Assembly: GCF_900101885.1 (NCBI RefSeq)
Contig: NZ_FNAN01000015.1
Location: 124,001 to 188,000, forward strand
Direction of reading: 5' to 3'
Origin: Dyadobacter soli
GTDB taxonomy: Bacteria > Bacteroidota > Bacteroidia > Cytophagales > Spirosomataceae
DNA: 64,000 nucleotides
How positions within the stretch are numbered: the first letter of the stretch is position 1; every line of letters begins with the position of its first letter. Below, piece by piece: positions 34,801 through 42,717 of the stretch. The position numbers and the translations under genes are program-made. The notes below the pieces were generated by a model that made no database searches, was not told the DNA's origin, and was given only the letters and a program-made list of their open reading frames with translations.

Positions 34801-35155
34801 GCGCGAAGTGTACCTCGATCACTGGACGCCGCAGAACCCCAATGCCAAATATCCGATCATTAAAACCTCTTCACAGGCGCAAATGTCGAACCGCTTTGTC
34901 GAAGACGGCTCTTATCTCCGGTTCAAAAACATCCAACTGAGCTATAATCTTCCTGTGGCGAAGCTCCATATCAAATGGATGAAATACGGACAGCTTTACG
35001 TGAGCGGCCAGAACCTGATCACGCTGACCAAATACTCGTGGTACGATCCCGAAGTGAACTCTTACGGATCGGCAAATTCATTTGTGCAGGGCGTAGACCA
35101 CTACGTTTACCCCGTTGCCAAAACCACCACCGTAGGCCTCAGAATTGGGTTTTAA
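31820..35155 (+). CDS. SusC/RagA-family TonB-linked outer-membrane transporter with STN domain (locus 2)
   Basis: 1111 residues. Signal peptide to about GSAQS; STN domain at about 42-115 (VSVTANGSEVKKVLSQVEKQ); carboxypeptidase-regulatory-like domain at about 140-225 (AVSGKVLDGDSNTGLPGVS); TonB-box-like LQEIVVIGYGVIKKSDLTGA; plug with IRVRGTNS-type and VLKDASATAIYGSRGANGVV motifs; barrel to the end with TTVGLRIGF. It should import the oligosaccharide of locus 2 and signal through FecR. It is similar to the SusC of locus 1 in its leader arrangement. The SusD gene starts 35 bases downstream. Confidence 0.95.
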   Translation: MKKPLKYRRVLLWTMRMTATQLMLALVFIVAGYAREGSAQSLLSQKVSVTANGSEVKKVLSQVEKQVDVRFVFSSKLIKSARKVTVSLKDKPLYEALDHILTPLGLDYEVSGKIIILRRLEHATPDAPATQPVPANAPKRAVSGKVLDGDSNTGLPGVSIVLKGTQTGTTTNPDGNFQLEIPESAAPNSVLVFSFVGYKSQEIVLGSQSELTVSMVLEDKSLQEIVVIGYGVIKKSDLTGAVSSIKSTELNAYPATNLVQSLAGRAAGVYVSQNTGAPGSAISVRVRGTNSIQGSNEPLYVVDGFPYSGNPTLLNNADIESIEVLKDASATAIYGSRGANGVVLITTKKGKAGRVSVDYDGYYGVQTIRKKLDLMNATEYANFYNEQAANDGLAPHFTPDQIAGFGKGTDWQDLVFRTAPVQNHALTVSGGNEKTRFSVAASNFSQDGIVIGSDYVRNALRMNLSSDIGKKFKFDLSTLLSRIDSDRKNSERGNRGGTLMSAMLSGYPTIPSTLPDGSYSRLAEAYAWGSNVITNPLNFIYQQSDVIRSNKILTNGAITFEPIKGLLIKSLAGLESTDDRTDGYTTTQFVNSKGSASVETQRVSSVLSENTISYLKDFGKHSVSAVAGFTYQDFTQTGLKATGSGFISDNQETYDIGAAATQGVPSSSYQKWSLLSYLARVNYTFNSKILATASFRADGSSRYSEGQKWGFFPSGALAWRMSEEEFIKNIPVISDLKLRVGYGETGNTSINPYFTLNQLASGQVVFGDAFMTSYAPGTRLAGSLKWETTAQTDFGIDLGLWNNRVNVTADYYIKNTRDLLNNVALPSSLGYTFTIQNIGKIQNRGFELGVNAAVLEGAFKWNVSTNLSINRNKVMKLYGGNDILGQTIGAAVNDNVNILREGYPLGSFYGYVEKGYDDKGFIAYEDYNNSGSRDAGDKQIIGNPNPKFTYGFNSTMSFKNFELTFFIQGSQGNDIFNLSAQGQGYDYGQALNMPREVYLDHWTPQNPNAKYPIIKTSSQAQMSNRFVEDGSYLRFKNIQLSYNLPVAKLHIKWMKYGQLYVSGQNLITLTKYSWYDPEVNSYGSANSFVQGVDHYVYPVAKTTTVGLRIGF

Positions 35156-35190
35156 GGTCAGTTTAATCACCGGTTAAAGAAATCATCATT

Positions 35191-36630
35191 ATGAAAAAGA
35201 TATTCACCAGTTTGTTTTTGGCGGCGGTTTGCATGGCTTGTTCCGACATCCTTGAAGAAAAACCCAAATCGCTTGCCTCCGAGAATTTTTACAATACCGC
35301 CGCGGAAGCCAAGGCCGCAGTGAATGCCATTTACGGCCCAATGCGCACCGACGCCGCATTATCGACCAACTATCCTGCCCAATTGGAAGGGTTGGCCGAT
35401 TATGGTAATTCAAGAGGTACTCAAACACCCGTTAGCCTTTACCAGGGCCTCGACAATACGAACGTCAACCGCGTGGCGACGATTTGGGATAACTTTTACC
35501 AATCCATTCGCAATGCGAACCTCGTCATCGCCAATGTGCCGAAGGGTACCAGCATGACCGACGCCGACAAAACTTCGTTCGTAGCCGAGGCTAAATACCT
35601 CCGTGCGCTCACCTACTTTGCGCTCGTGCGTAACTGGGCGGGCGTGCCCTTGCGTACGGAGGAGAATATGACGGTCGCCGACATTCCGCGGTCGAGCGTG
35701 GAGGATGTGTACAAACTGATCGTTGCCGATGCATTGGTTGCGGAAGCCGGTTTGCCGGATAATCCTTCGGAGATTGGCCGCCCTACCAAATGGGCTGCGA
35801 AAACGCTTCTGTCGGAAGTGTATCTGTACCTCGAAAAATGGGAAGACTCTCGCGTGAAAGCGAAGGAAGTGATCGATGCCAAGAAGTATTCATTGGTGCC
35901 GGTGACCGTTTCGGAGGATTTCCAGAAGATTTACGGACCGGAAGTGGTGAACACGAGCGAGGAGATTTTCTATTTCAAATACTCGCGCCAGCAAGGTTTT
36001 GGCCTGGTCAGCTATGCCCACCGCAAAATCGGGCCCTACAACTATTTCGGCCCGGGAGGCGTGTATGCGCAGTACACCGACTCCGTTTCCAACCCGGTGA
36101 TCAAAAACTGGGATTTCAAGGATTTGCGTAAAAACCATATTCTTTATAATGTGGACATTGGCTTGGGCACTACTTCCATGCTGTTCCGGAAATACCGCGA
36201 CCCGCTCGCAACCGTCGGCGCAGGCAACGATTACCCCTGGTACCGCTACGCCGACCTGCTTCTCTTCCATGCCGAAGCCGATGCCCGTGCGAATGGCAAA
36301 CCTACCGCCGACGGCCTCGAAAGCCTTAACAAAGTGCATCGCCGTGCCTACGGAAAGTCCGCGGAAGCAGCTTCTACGGTGGATTTCAAACTGGCCGATT
36401 TTGCCACATTACAGACCTACATCGATAAAGTGGTGCAGGAACGGGGCTATGAAACTATGTACGAAGGCAAGCGCTGGAACGACATGAAACGATTAGGAAT
36501 TGCCAAGCAGCGCATTTTGGAAGTAAAGAACATTGTCATAGCCGAAAAGCACATGCTATGGCCGATCCCGAATTCCGAGATTTTGTATAACAAAGCCATC
36601 ACAGCCAAAGACCAGAATCCGGGTTATTAA
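35191..36630 (+). CDS. SusD/RagB-family nutrient-binding lipoprotein (locus 2)
   Basis: 479 residues with lipobox VCMAC (Cys17). It opens with SDILEEKPKSLASENFYNT, typical of SusD, followed by FVAEAKYLRALTYFALVRNWAGVPL, TPR-like helices, YADLLLFHAEADARA, and the closing VVQERGYETMYEGKRWNDMKRLG. The protein forms the surface lid of the SusC transporter of this locus. It is near the short end of the family. It is followed after 21 bases by the first FAD oxidoreductase, so the operon continues. Confidence 0.94.
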   Translation: MKKIFTSLFLAAVCMACSDILEEKPKSLASENFYNTAAEAKAAVNAIYGPMRTDAALSTNYPAQLEGLADYGNSRGTQTPVSLYQGLDNTNVNRVATIWDNFYQSIRNANLVIANVPKGTSMTDADKTSFVAEAKYLRALTYFALVRNWAGVPLRTEENMTVADIPRSSVEDVYKLIVADALVAEAGLPDNPSEIGRPTKWAAKTLLSEVYLYLEKWEDSRVKAKEVIDAKKYSLVPVTVSEDFQKIYGPEVVNTSEEIFYFKYSRQQGFGLVSYAHRKIGPYNYFGPGGVYAQYTDSVSNPVIKNWDFKDLRKNHILYNVDIGLGTTSMLFRKYRDPLATVGAGNDYPWYRYADLLLFHAEADARANGKPTADGLESLNKVHRRAYGKSAEAASTVDFKLADFATLQTYIDKVVQERGYETMYEGKRWNDMKRLGIAKQRILEVKNIVIAEKHMLWPIPNSEILYNKAITAKDQNPGY

Positions 36631-36651
36631 GCATTCTAATCATTCAAAACA

Positions 36652-38703
36652 ATGAGAAAAAAGATAGCATTAGCGCAGTTCGCTTGCTTGTTTGCATTCC
36701 TGTTGTCCGGGTTCCTGGCACCGGGCCTCCGGGCGTCGGAAACCCGGCAGCCGGCCTCCGCGGCGACGGTACAAGCGGATGTTTGCGTTTACGGCGCCAC
36801 CGCGGCGGGCGTAATCGCAGCTTATACGGCGAAGAAAATGGGCAAGACGGTTGTCCTCATCGAACCGGGCGGGCATTTGGGCGGCATGACTTCCGGCGGC
36901 CTCGGTTACACGGACATCGGTAACAAATATGCCATTACCGGCCTTTCCCGCGACTTTTACCGTCGCATTGGCAGGCATTACGGGAAATTCGAGCAATGGA
37001 CATTCGAGCCGAGTGTGGCAAAGAAGTATTTGCAGCAATACCTCGACGAGGCGGGGATAAAGGTAGTTTACCAAAATAGGGTGATCAGCGCAGGCAAATC
37101 GGGCGCTGAGATCAAATCCATTGTTTTGGAAAATAGTTTGAAACCGGATGCTAAAACCAACCAGACCGTTTCCGCAAAGGTTTTCCTCGACTGTACTTAC
37201 GAAGGCGACCTCATGGCGAAAGCAGGCGTTTCCTACGCCGTCGGCCGCGAGGCGAACAGCGACTACAACGAAACCATCGACGGCGTGCAGCTCATGAAAG
37301 GGCACCGGCTGCCGGACGGTATCGATCCGTACAAGACTGCCGGAAAACCGGAAAGCGGCTTGCTATGGGGCGTTTCTCCCGCCAAACTGGAACCGAATGG
37401 CACCGGCGACAAGAAAGTGCAGGCCTACAATTACCGCATTTGCCTCACTTCCGACCCGAACAATATGGTACCCATTACTAAACCGGACGGTTACGACGTG
37501 AGCCATTTCGAACTCCTCGCACGCCTGATCGCGAAGCAGCCCGAGCGCAAAACGCTGAACGATTACTTCATTTGGAGCAAAATGCCGAACAACAAAACAG
37601 ACATTAACAACCGCAACGGCTTCTCCACCGATATGATCGGCATGAACCACGATTATCCCGATGCCAATTACAAAAAGCGTACGGAGATTATTAATGCGCA
37701 TGAAACCTACACAAAAGGCTTGCTATACTTCTTCGGCCACGACCCTCGTGTGCCTGCGGAGCTGCGCGAGGCGATGCTGAAATGGGGTTATCCCAAAGAT
37801 GAGTACGTGGAAAGCGGCAACTGGTCGCCGCAGCTGTATGTGCGTGAAGCGCGCCGGATGATCGGCAGCTACGTAATGACCCAGGCAAACTGCGAAAGCA
37901 AGGAAATCGTGAAAGATGGGGTCGGAATGGCGGCCTACACGATGGATTCGCACAATATCCAGCGCATTGTGGTAAATGGAATGGCTAAAAACGAAGGAAA
38001 TGTGGAAATAGGCGGCTTCGGCCCTTACCCGATCGCTTACCGTTCGCTGGTGCCGAAAGAGAAGGAATGTACCAATTTGCTGGTGCCGGTGTGCCTGTCA
38101 GCCACGCACATTGCTTACGGTTCTATCCGCATGGAACCGGTGTTCATGGTGCTCGCACAGTCATCGGCCATTGCGGCGGTAATGGCAATCGATTCGAAGA
38201 AGAGCGTGCAGCAGATCGACATCGCGCAATTGCAGGCAAAGCTGAAAGCGGACCCGCTTGTAAATGGCAAAACGCCTGAAATCCTCGTCGATAATGAGGA
38301 TAGCAAGCATGTTTCTGTCAAAGGAAACTGGCAGCCGGTCAAAAAAGGCGGTTACGGCCCGTCGTTCCTCTCTACGGCTGAAAACGATCAAACCGGCGGC
38401 TCGGTCACTTTTACCCCCGAAATAGCCGCTCCGGGCAACTACCAGATTTATGCCTATTTCCCCAAAGTAGCCAAACCGGCTTCGGAAATAAAGCTTTCGG
38501 TAAAGGCGGGCAGCGAAACCAAAAGCATTTCAGTGCAGGAAAAAGACATCGTCGTGGAAGGCCAGACCTCGGGTGAATGGTACCACGTAGGCAAGTTTAA
38601 TCTGCCCAAAGGCAATGCGTCATCGGTGAACATTTCGGCTGAAGGCGCTTCGGGCTCAGTGGCGGCAGATGCGGTACTGTTTGTACCGATCGCTGATCGC
38701 TGA
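36652..38703 (+). CDS. FAD-dependent oxidoreductase with golvesin-like C-terminal domain, secreted
   Basis: 683 residues with a signal peptide (FACLFAFLLSGFLAPGLRA). The FAD domain (PF12831 type) starts ADVCVYGATAAGVIAAYTAKK with the dinucleotide motif and GGHLGGMTSGGLGYTD. The body continues to about 540 with RMIGSYVMTQANC, ATHIAYGSIRMEPVF and AQSSAIAAVMA closing the fold. From about 550 a beta-sandwich (VSVKGNWQPVKKGGYGPSFL ... AADAVLFVP) matches the golvesin/xanthan-lyase C-terminal domain and probably binds carbohydrate. It likely oxidises a sugar or sugar-derived group outside the cytoplasm. The electron acceptor is unknown. The next gene encodes a shorter paralogue. Confidence 0.82.
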   Translation: MRKKIALAQFACLFAFLLSGFLAPGLRASETRQPASAATVQADVCVYGATAAGVIAAYTAKKMGKTVVLIEPGGHLGGMTSGGLGYTDIGNKYAITGLSRDFYRRIGRHYGKFEQWTFEPSVAKKYLQQYLDEAGIKVVYQNRVISAGKSGAEIKSIVLENSLKPDAKTNQTVSAKVFLDCTYEGDLMAKAGVSYAVGREANSDYNETIDGVQLMKGHRLPDGIDPYKTAGKPESGLLWGVSPAKLEPNGTGDKKVQAYNYRICLTSDPNNMVPITKPDGYDVSHFELLARLIAKQPERKTLNDYFIWSKMPNNKTDINNRNGFSTDMIGMNHDYPDANYKKRTEIINAHETYTKGLLYFFGHDPRVPAELREAMLKWGYPKDEYVESGNWSPQLYVREARRMIGSYVMTQANCESKEIVKDGVGMAAYTMDSHNIQRIVVNGMAKNEGNVEIGGFGPYPIAYRSLVPKEKECTNLLVPVCLSATHIAYGSIRMEPVFMVLAQSSAIAAVMAIDSKKSVQQIDIAQLQAKLKADPLVNGKTPEILVDNEDSKHVSVKGNWQPVKKGGYGPSFLSTAENDQTGGSVTFTPEIAAPGNYQIYAYFPKVAKPASEIKLSVKAGSETKSISVQEKDIVVEGQTSGEWYHVGKFNLPKGNASSVNISAEGASGSVAADAVLFVPIADR

Positions 38704-38862
38704 CGGCCGACCACCGACGGCCGACCGCCGATCGCGGACCATGGACCATAGACCATGGGAACGGCTAGGTTATCGTCTAGGCGCATCCAAATCAAAAATC
38801 AAGCGATCGGCGGTCAGCGGTCAAAAACGCAATCAATCCCCAAAATCTCAACTCAGACATTC
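38701..38862. repeat. Inverted and direct repeats between the two FAD oxidoreductase genes
   Basis: The spacer contains GACCGCCGATCGC (38723-38735), repeated in inverted form as GCGATCGGCGGTC at 38803-38815. Between them lie repeats of ACCGACGGCCG type and the series GGACCATGGACCATAGACC with two CCATGG palindromes. The first repeat runs on directly from the end of the upstream gene (GATCGCTGATCGCTGACGG). Function unknown. Confidence 0.6.
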
Positions 38863-40506
38863 ATGAAGAAACTACTCTTACTGGTTACAATCCTCATTTC
38901 CCAGATCACGCCGCCGTCTGCATTCGCGCAGTCGTACGAAGCCGATGTGATCGTCTACGGGGGTACCTGCGCGGCGGTGACGGCGGCGGTACAGGTGATC
39001 AAATCGGGTAAAACGGTGCTCGTGGTTTCGCCCGACAAGCATTTGGGCGGGCTTTCGTCCGGCGGCCTGGGCTTTACCGATACCGGCAACAAATCGGTGA
39101 TCGGCGGCCTCGCGCGGGAGTTTTACCACCGCGTTTACCAGCATTACGACACGCCCGGCGGCTGGCAGTGGCAAAAAAGGGAGGAGTTTGGCAATAAAGG
39201 CCAGGGTACCGTAGCCATGGACGGCGCTGAGCGCACGATGTGGATCTTCGAACCGCATGTGGCCGAGGAGGTTTTTGAGGATTTTGTGAAAGAAAACAAC
39301 ATCAAAATCTACCGCGACGAATGGCTCGACCGCAGCAAAAGCGGTGTGCAAAAGGCTAACGGCCGCATTGCCTCTTTCAAAACATTGACCGGCAAGACTT
39401 TCAAAGGTAAAATGTTCATCGACGCTACTTACGAGGGCGATCTCATGGCCGCTGCGGGCGTGAAGTACCACGTCGGCCGCGAAGCCAACAGCGTTTACAA
39501 TGAAGAATGGAACGGCATCCAGGCGGGCGTTTTCCAGCACCGGCATTATTTCGCCAAAAACATCAGCCCGTACAAAGTGGAAGGCGATCCCAAGAGCGGC
39601 CTGTTGCCTTATGTGACGGCTGAGAAAATCGGTAAAAACGGCGACGGGGACAACAAAATCCAGGCCTATTGCTTCCGCATGTGCCTTTCGTCACACCCCG
39701 ATAACCGTATTCCGTTTGCAAAGCCTGCGGGCTACGACCCAGGCAAGTACGAGCTCCTCGCACGCGTGTACAAGGCCGGCTGGACCGAGACTTTCGACAA
39801 GTACGACCCCATTCCCAACCGCAAAACGGATACCAACAACCACGGCCCGTTCAGTACCGACTTCATGGGCCAGAACTACGACTACCCCGATGCGACTTAC
39901 GAGCGCCGCAAGCAGATCATCAAAGAGCACGAATTGTACCAGAAAGGCCTGATGTACTTCCTCGCCAACGACCCGGCCGTTCCTGCGGACGTGCGCACGA
40001 AGGTGAATGAATGGGGCTTGCCGAAGGATGAATTCAAGGACAATGGCGGCTGGCCGCACCAGATTTATGTCCGCGAGGCGCGGAGAATGCTGGGCCAGAG
40101 CGTGATGACGGAAAACGAAACGTTAGGCAAGAAAGCCGTGCAGCAGTCCGTCGGAATGGGTTCCTACTCCCTCGACGCACACAACGCACAGCGCTACGTG
40201 AAAGAAGACGGTTTCGTGCAGAACGAGGGCGACATCGGTGTGCATCCGAAAACACCTTACGGCATTTCGTACGGTTCCATCGTCCCCAAAAAGGCCGAAT
40301 GCGAGAACCTGCTGGTGCCGGTGTGCGTTTCAGCGTCGCATATTGCCTACGGGTCCATCCGCATGGAGCCGGTGTTCATGATCCTCGGCCAGAGCGCGGC
40401 TACCGCTGCGGTGCAGGCGATCGACTCCAAAGTGGCGGTGCAGGATGTCGATTATGGTAAATTGAAAGAGCAGTTGCTGAAAGACAAGCAAAAGCTGGAA
40501 CTGTAA
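38863..40506 (+). CDS. FAD-dependent oxidoreductase, secreted, single-domain paralogue
   Basis: About 547 residues from ATG 38863, which gives a signal peptide (LLLLVTILISQITPPSAFAQ); in-frame codons before it lie in repeat DNA. The FAD motif is ADVIVYGGTCAAVTAAVQVI with HLGGLSSGGLGFTDTG. It shares with the preceding protein DATYEGDLMAAAGVKYHVGREANS, REARRMLGQSVMT and SHIAYGSIRMEPVFMILGQSAA. It lacks the golvesin-like C-terminal domain. The two probably act on related substrates or successive steps in the periplasm. Confidence 0.83.
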   Translation: MKKLLLLVTILISQITPPSAFAQSYEADVIVYGGTCAAVTAAVQVIKSGKTVLVVSPDKHLGGLSSGGLGFTDTGNKSVIGGLAREFYHRVYQHYDTPGGWQWQKREEFGNKGQGTVAMDGAERTMWIFEPHVAEEVFEDFVKENNIKIYRDEWLDRSKSGVQKANGRIASFKTLTGKTFKGKMFIDATYEGDLMAAAGVKYHVGREANSVYNEEWNGIQAGVFQHRHYFAKNISPYKVEGDPKSGLLPYVTAEKIGKNGDGDNKIQAYCFRMCLSSHPDNRIPFAKPAGYDPGKYELLARVYKAGWTETFDKYDPIPNRKTDTNNHGPFSTDFMGQNYDYPDATYERRKQIIKEHELYQKGLMYFLANDPAVPADVRTKVNEWGLPKDEFKDNGGWPHQIYVREARRMLGQSVMTENETLGKKAVQQSVGMGSYSLDAHNAQRYVKEDGFVQNEGDIGVHPKTPYGISYGSIVPKKAECENLLVPVCVSASHIAYGSIRMEPVFMILGQSAATAAVQAIDSKVAVQDVDYGKLKEQLLKDKQKLEL

Positions 40507-40588
40507 TCGGGCATTTGCGATGGAAGTTATGTTATCTCAATGTGTCGAAAACAAAACTTTCTATTTAAATTTTAATAATTTACCAACG

Positions 40589-40614
40589 AATAGCCGGGCT
40601 TATGTCCGGCTATT
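40589..40614 (+). terminator. Terminator closing locus 2
   Basis: AATAGCCGG (40589-40597) pairs with CCGGCTATT (40606-40614) around an 8-base loop, followed by TGCATAAT. It lies 83 bases after the second FAD oxidoreductase and 25 before the transporter start. The T-run is short. Confidence 0.6.
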
Positions 40615-40638
40615 TGCATAATATTGCAAGTTATTCCG

Positions 40639-41901
40639 ATGAAACCCATACAAAATCAAATGTCATCCGTCACAGCAACGCGCTCAGACGCTTCCTACCT
40701 TTTCAGTGCTCCCGTAATTGTCGCTGCCCTTGGTTACTTCGTAGATATTTATGACTTGCTCCTTTTCGGGATCGTGCGCCTGCCGAGTCTGGCCGCATTG
40801 GGGCTTTCCGAAGCGGATATTTCCGTCACCGGCGCCAGCATCCTGAACTGGCAGATGACCGGGCTGCTTCTTGGCGGCATTCTCTGGGGCGTTCTCGGGG
40901 ACAAAAAGGGGCGTCTCTCGGTATTGTTCGGCTCCATTATCACCTATTCGCTTGCCAACATCGCCTGCGGCTTCGTGCAGGATGTGACGGTTTACAAATT
41001 GCTCCGTTTCATTGCAGGCGTCGGCCTGGCGGGTGAGCTCGGCGCGGGTATCACATTGGTTTCTGAAATTCTTCCCAAGCACCTCCGCGCGATCGGTACT
41101 TCGCTTGTGGCGGGTATTGGTTTGCTGGGCGCTGTTGTGGCCTATTTTACGGTAGAGTTTTTCGACTGGCGCTATGCTTATTTCATCGGTGGCGGACTCG
41201 GCATTTCGCTGCTGTTGCTTCGCATAGGCGTCTTCGAATCAGGTATTTTCAAGGATTTGAAAGAAAAAGAACACATCGAGAAAGGTAACTTTTTTGCATT
41301 GTTTACCAACAAGGAAAGGCTTGGAAGGTATCTGAGGTGCATTGGCATCGGGTTACCGACCTGGTTTGTAATCGGTATTCTGGCCACATTCAGCAACGAA
41401 TTCGGCATTGCATTGGGCATCGACGAGCCGATCAAGCCCGGCCTTTCCATCATGTGGTGTTACGTAGGCCTTTCGGTAGGCGACCTTTGCAGCGGGTTCA
41501 TCAGTCACTGGCTCGAATCGCGGAAGAAAGCGGTCTTTTACCTGATGATTTTTACATTGATATGCAGCTTGGTTTACCTCTTTGCAGGCATTAAATCGGC
41601 CTCTTTCTTCTATACTGTTGCCACGCTGCTCGGCTTCGGGATCGGATACTGGGCTATGTTTGTGACCATCGGCGCAGAGCAGTTCGGTACCAACCTGCGC
41701 GCCACCGCCGCGACCACCGTTCCCAACATGGTGCGCGGAACGGTAGTAGGAATGACCACATTATTTGCTATTTTTAAAGACTCTTTCACCGTCATTCAGG
41801 CGGGGGCGCTCGTGGGGCTGATCTGTTTTGCAATAGGTATCTTCTGCATTCTCACCATTCCTGAAACACACGGACGGGACCTTGACTTTCTGGAAGAGTA
41901 G
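40639..41901 (+). CDS. MFS transporter, metabolite/sugar:H+ symporter type
   Basis: About 420 residues with some 12 hydrophobic helices. ATG 40639 is preferred over TTG at 40624; ATG at 40660 is also possible. Helix 1 is VIVAALGYFVDIYDLLLFGI with acidic residues often found in proton-coupled carriers. The loop 2-3 signature appears as GDKKGRLSVLFGS, and helix 5 is GAVVAYFTVEFF. The segment LPKHLRAIGTSLV matches the sugar-porter/MHS branch. It probably moves a monosaccharide, sugar acid or keto-sugar made by the surrounding oxidoreductases across the inner membrane. Substrate cannot be read from sequence. Confidence 0.85.
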   Translation: MKPIQNQMSSVTATRSDASYLFSAPVIVAALGYFVDIYDLLLFGIVRLPSLAALGLSEADISVTGASILNWQMTGLLLGGILWGVLGDKKGRLSVLFGSIITYSLANIACGFVQDVTVYKLLRFIAGVGLAGELGAGITLVSEILPKHLRAIGTSLVAGIGLLGAVVAYFTVEFFDWRYAYFIGGGLGISLLLLRIGVFESGIFKDLKEKEHIEKGNFFALFTNKERLGRYLRCIGIGLPTWFVIGILATFSNEFGIALGIDEPIKPGLSIMWCYVGLSVGDLCSGFISHWLESRKKAVFYLMIFTLICSLVYLFAGIKSASFFYTVATLLGFGIGYWAMFVTIGAEQFGTNLRATAATTVPNMVRGTVVGMTTLFAIFKDSFTVIQAGALVGLICFAIGIFCILTIPETHGRDLDFLEE

Positions 41902-41905
41902 CGTT

Positions 41906-42002
41906 ATGGTCAGGTGTAGTCAAGAATGGTCGGGTGTAGTCATTAAAGGTTAGGTGTGGTCAAGAATGGTCAGGTGTCGTCAAAAGGTCAGGTATAGTCA
42001 AA
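41906..42002. repeat. Five degenerate tandem repeats of about 20 bases
   Basis: Consensus ATGGTCAGGTGTAGTCAAGA; copies start near 41906, 41926, 41947, 41966 and 41984 with 1-4 differences each and lengths of 18-21. Right after them TTCCTGACAACTTC, CTTGACAACCTC and CTCCTGACAATAA form three shorter copies of a CCTGACAA motif, roughly the reverse complement of the GTCAGG core. They fill most of the 201-base gap before the Tat protein gene. Confidence 0.7.
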
Positions 42003-42102
42003 TAGATAAGGACGGTTCAATTCCTGACAACTTCTTGACAACCTCCTGACAATAAATGACAAAAACAATAAGTAAAGACGTTCAAACAAAATATATACGA
42101 AG

Positions 42103-42624
42103 ATGGAGAGACGCGTAGCGCTTAAAAGCATGGCGGTGGCCATGGGCGCCATAGCGGGTTTGCCTGCATGGGCATCCGGTTGGAACAAGAGTGCAGTGGC
42201 GAAGAGCGGGTTGCTTTCGGCAGATCAATCCAAAAACCTTGCGGTGATCGTCGAAACCATTATCCCCAAAACCGACACACCGGGTGCGGGAGAGCTGGGA
42301 GTAGGTGATTTTGTGCAAAAAATGGTGAAGGATTGCTACGACTCCAAAGCCCAGGCCAGCCTCGCCAGCGGCATTTCTAATATCGACGAGCAGAGCATCC
42401 AGCGTTTCGGCAAGCCGTTTGCGGATGCCGGCAAAGAGCAGCGCCTGCAACTTTTGTCGGAAATAGAAAAAGGCAGCGACACGGCCCAGAAAGGCTTTTT
42501 CAGCATGGTCAAAAACCTCACGATCCAGGGCTATATGACGTCCGAATACGTGATGACCAACATTACCCATTACGAAATGATCCCCGCCCGCTACCATGGG
42601 TGTGTACCTGTTAAAAAGGGATGA
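42103..42624 (+). CDS. Gluconate 2-dehydrogenase subunit 3 family protein with Tat-like signal
   Basis: A 173-residue small subunit. It begins MERRVALKSMAVAMGAIAGL, a twin-arginine-type signal (Arg3-Arg4), then the family core IVETIIPKTDTPGAGELGVGDFVQKMV and a C-terminal FFSMVKNLTIQGYMTSEYVMTNI. In gluconate and glucoside 3-dehydrogenases this subunit carries the folded GMC flavoprotein across the inner membrane by the Tat path. The GMC gene follows after 93 bases and lacks a signal peptide, which fits the hitch-hiker model. No cytochrome c subunit gene is nearby. Confidence 0.88.
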   Translation: MERRVALKSMAVAMGAIAGLPAWASGWNKSAVAKSGLLSADQSKNLAVIVETIIPKTDTPGAGELGVGDFVQKMVKDCYDSKAQASLASGISNIDEQSIQRFGKPFADAGKEQRLQLLSEIEKGSDTAQKGFFSMVKNLTIQGYMTSEYVMTNITHYEMIPARYHGCVPVKKG

Positions 42625-42705
42625 AAGGGAGGAAGGGGAGGAAGGAGGAAGGGGAGAAAATCCATCCTCCCTTTCATCCATCCTCCCTTTCCTCCTTTAT
42701 TCCCA
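42619..42705. repeat. Purine-rich / pyrimidine-rich inverted repeat between Tat subunit and GMC gene
   Basis: A 38-base all-purine run (42623-42660) is followed by a pyrimidine-rich tract. GGATGAAAGGGAGGA (42619-42633) is perfectly complementary to TCCTCCCTTTCATCC (42665-42679), and a second TCCTCCCTTTC copy follows at 42681. The upstream stop codon is in the left arm. It could fold as a hairpin with a 31-base loop or form triplex DNA. Confidence 0.7.
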
Positions 42706-42717
42706 TTAATCGAAACT

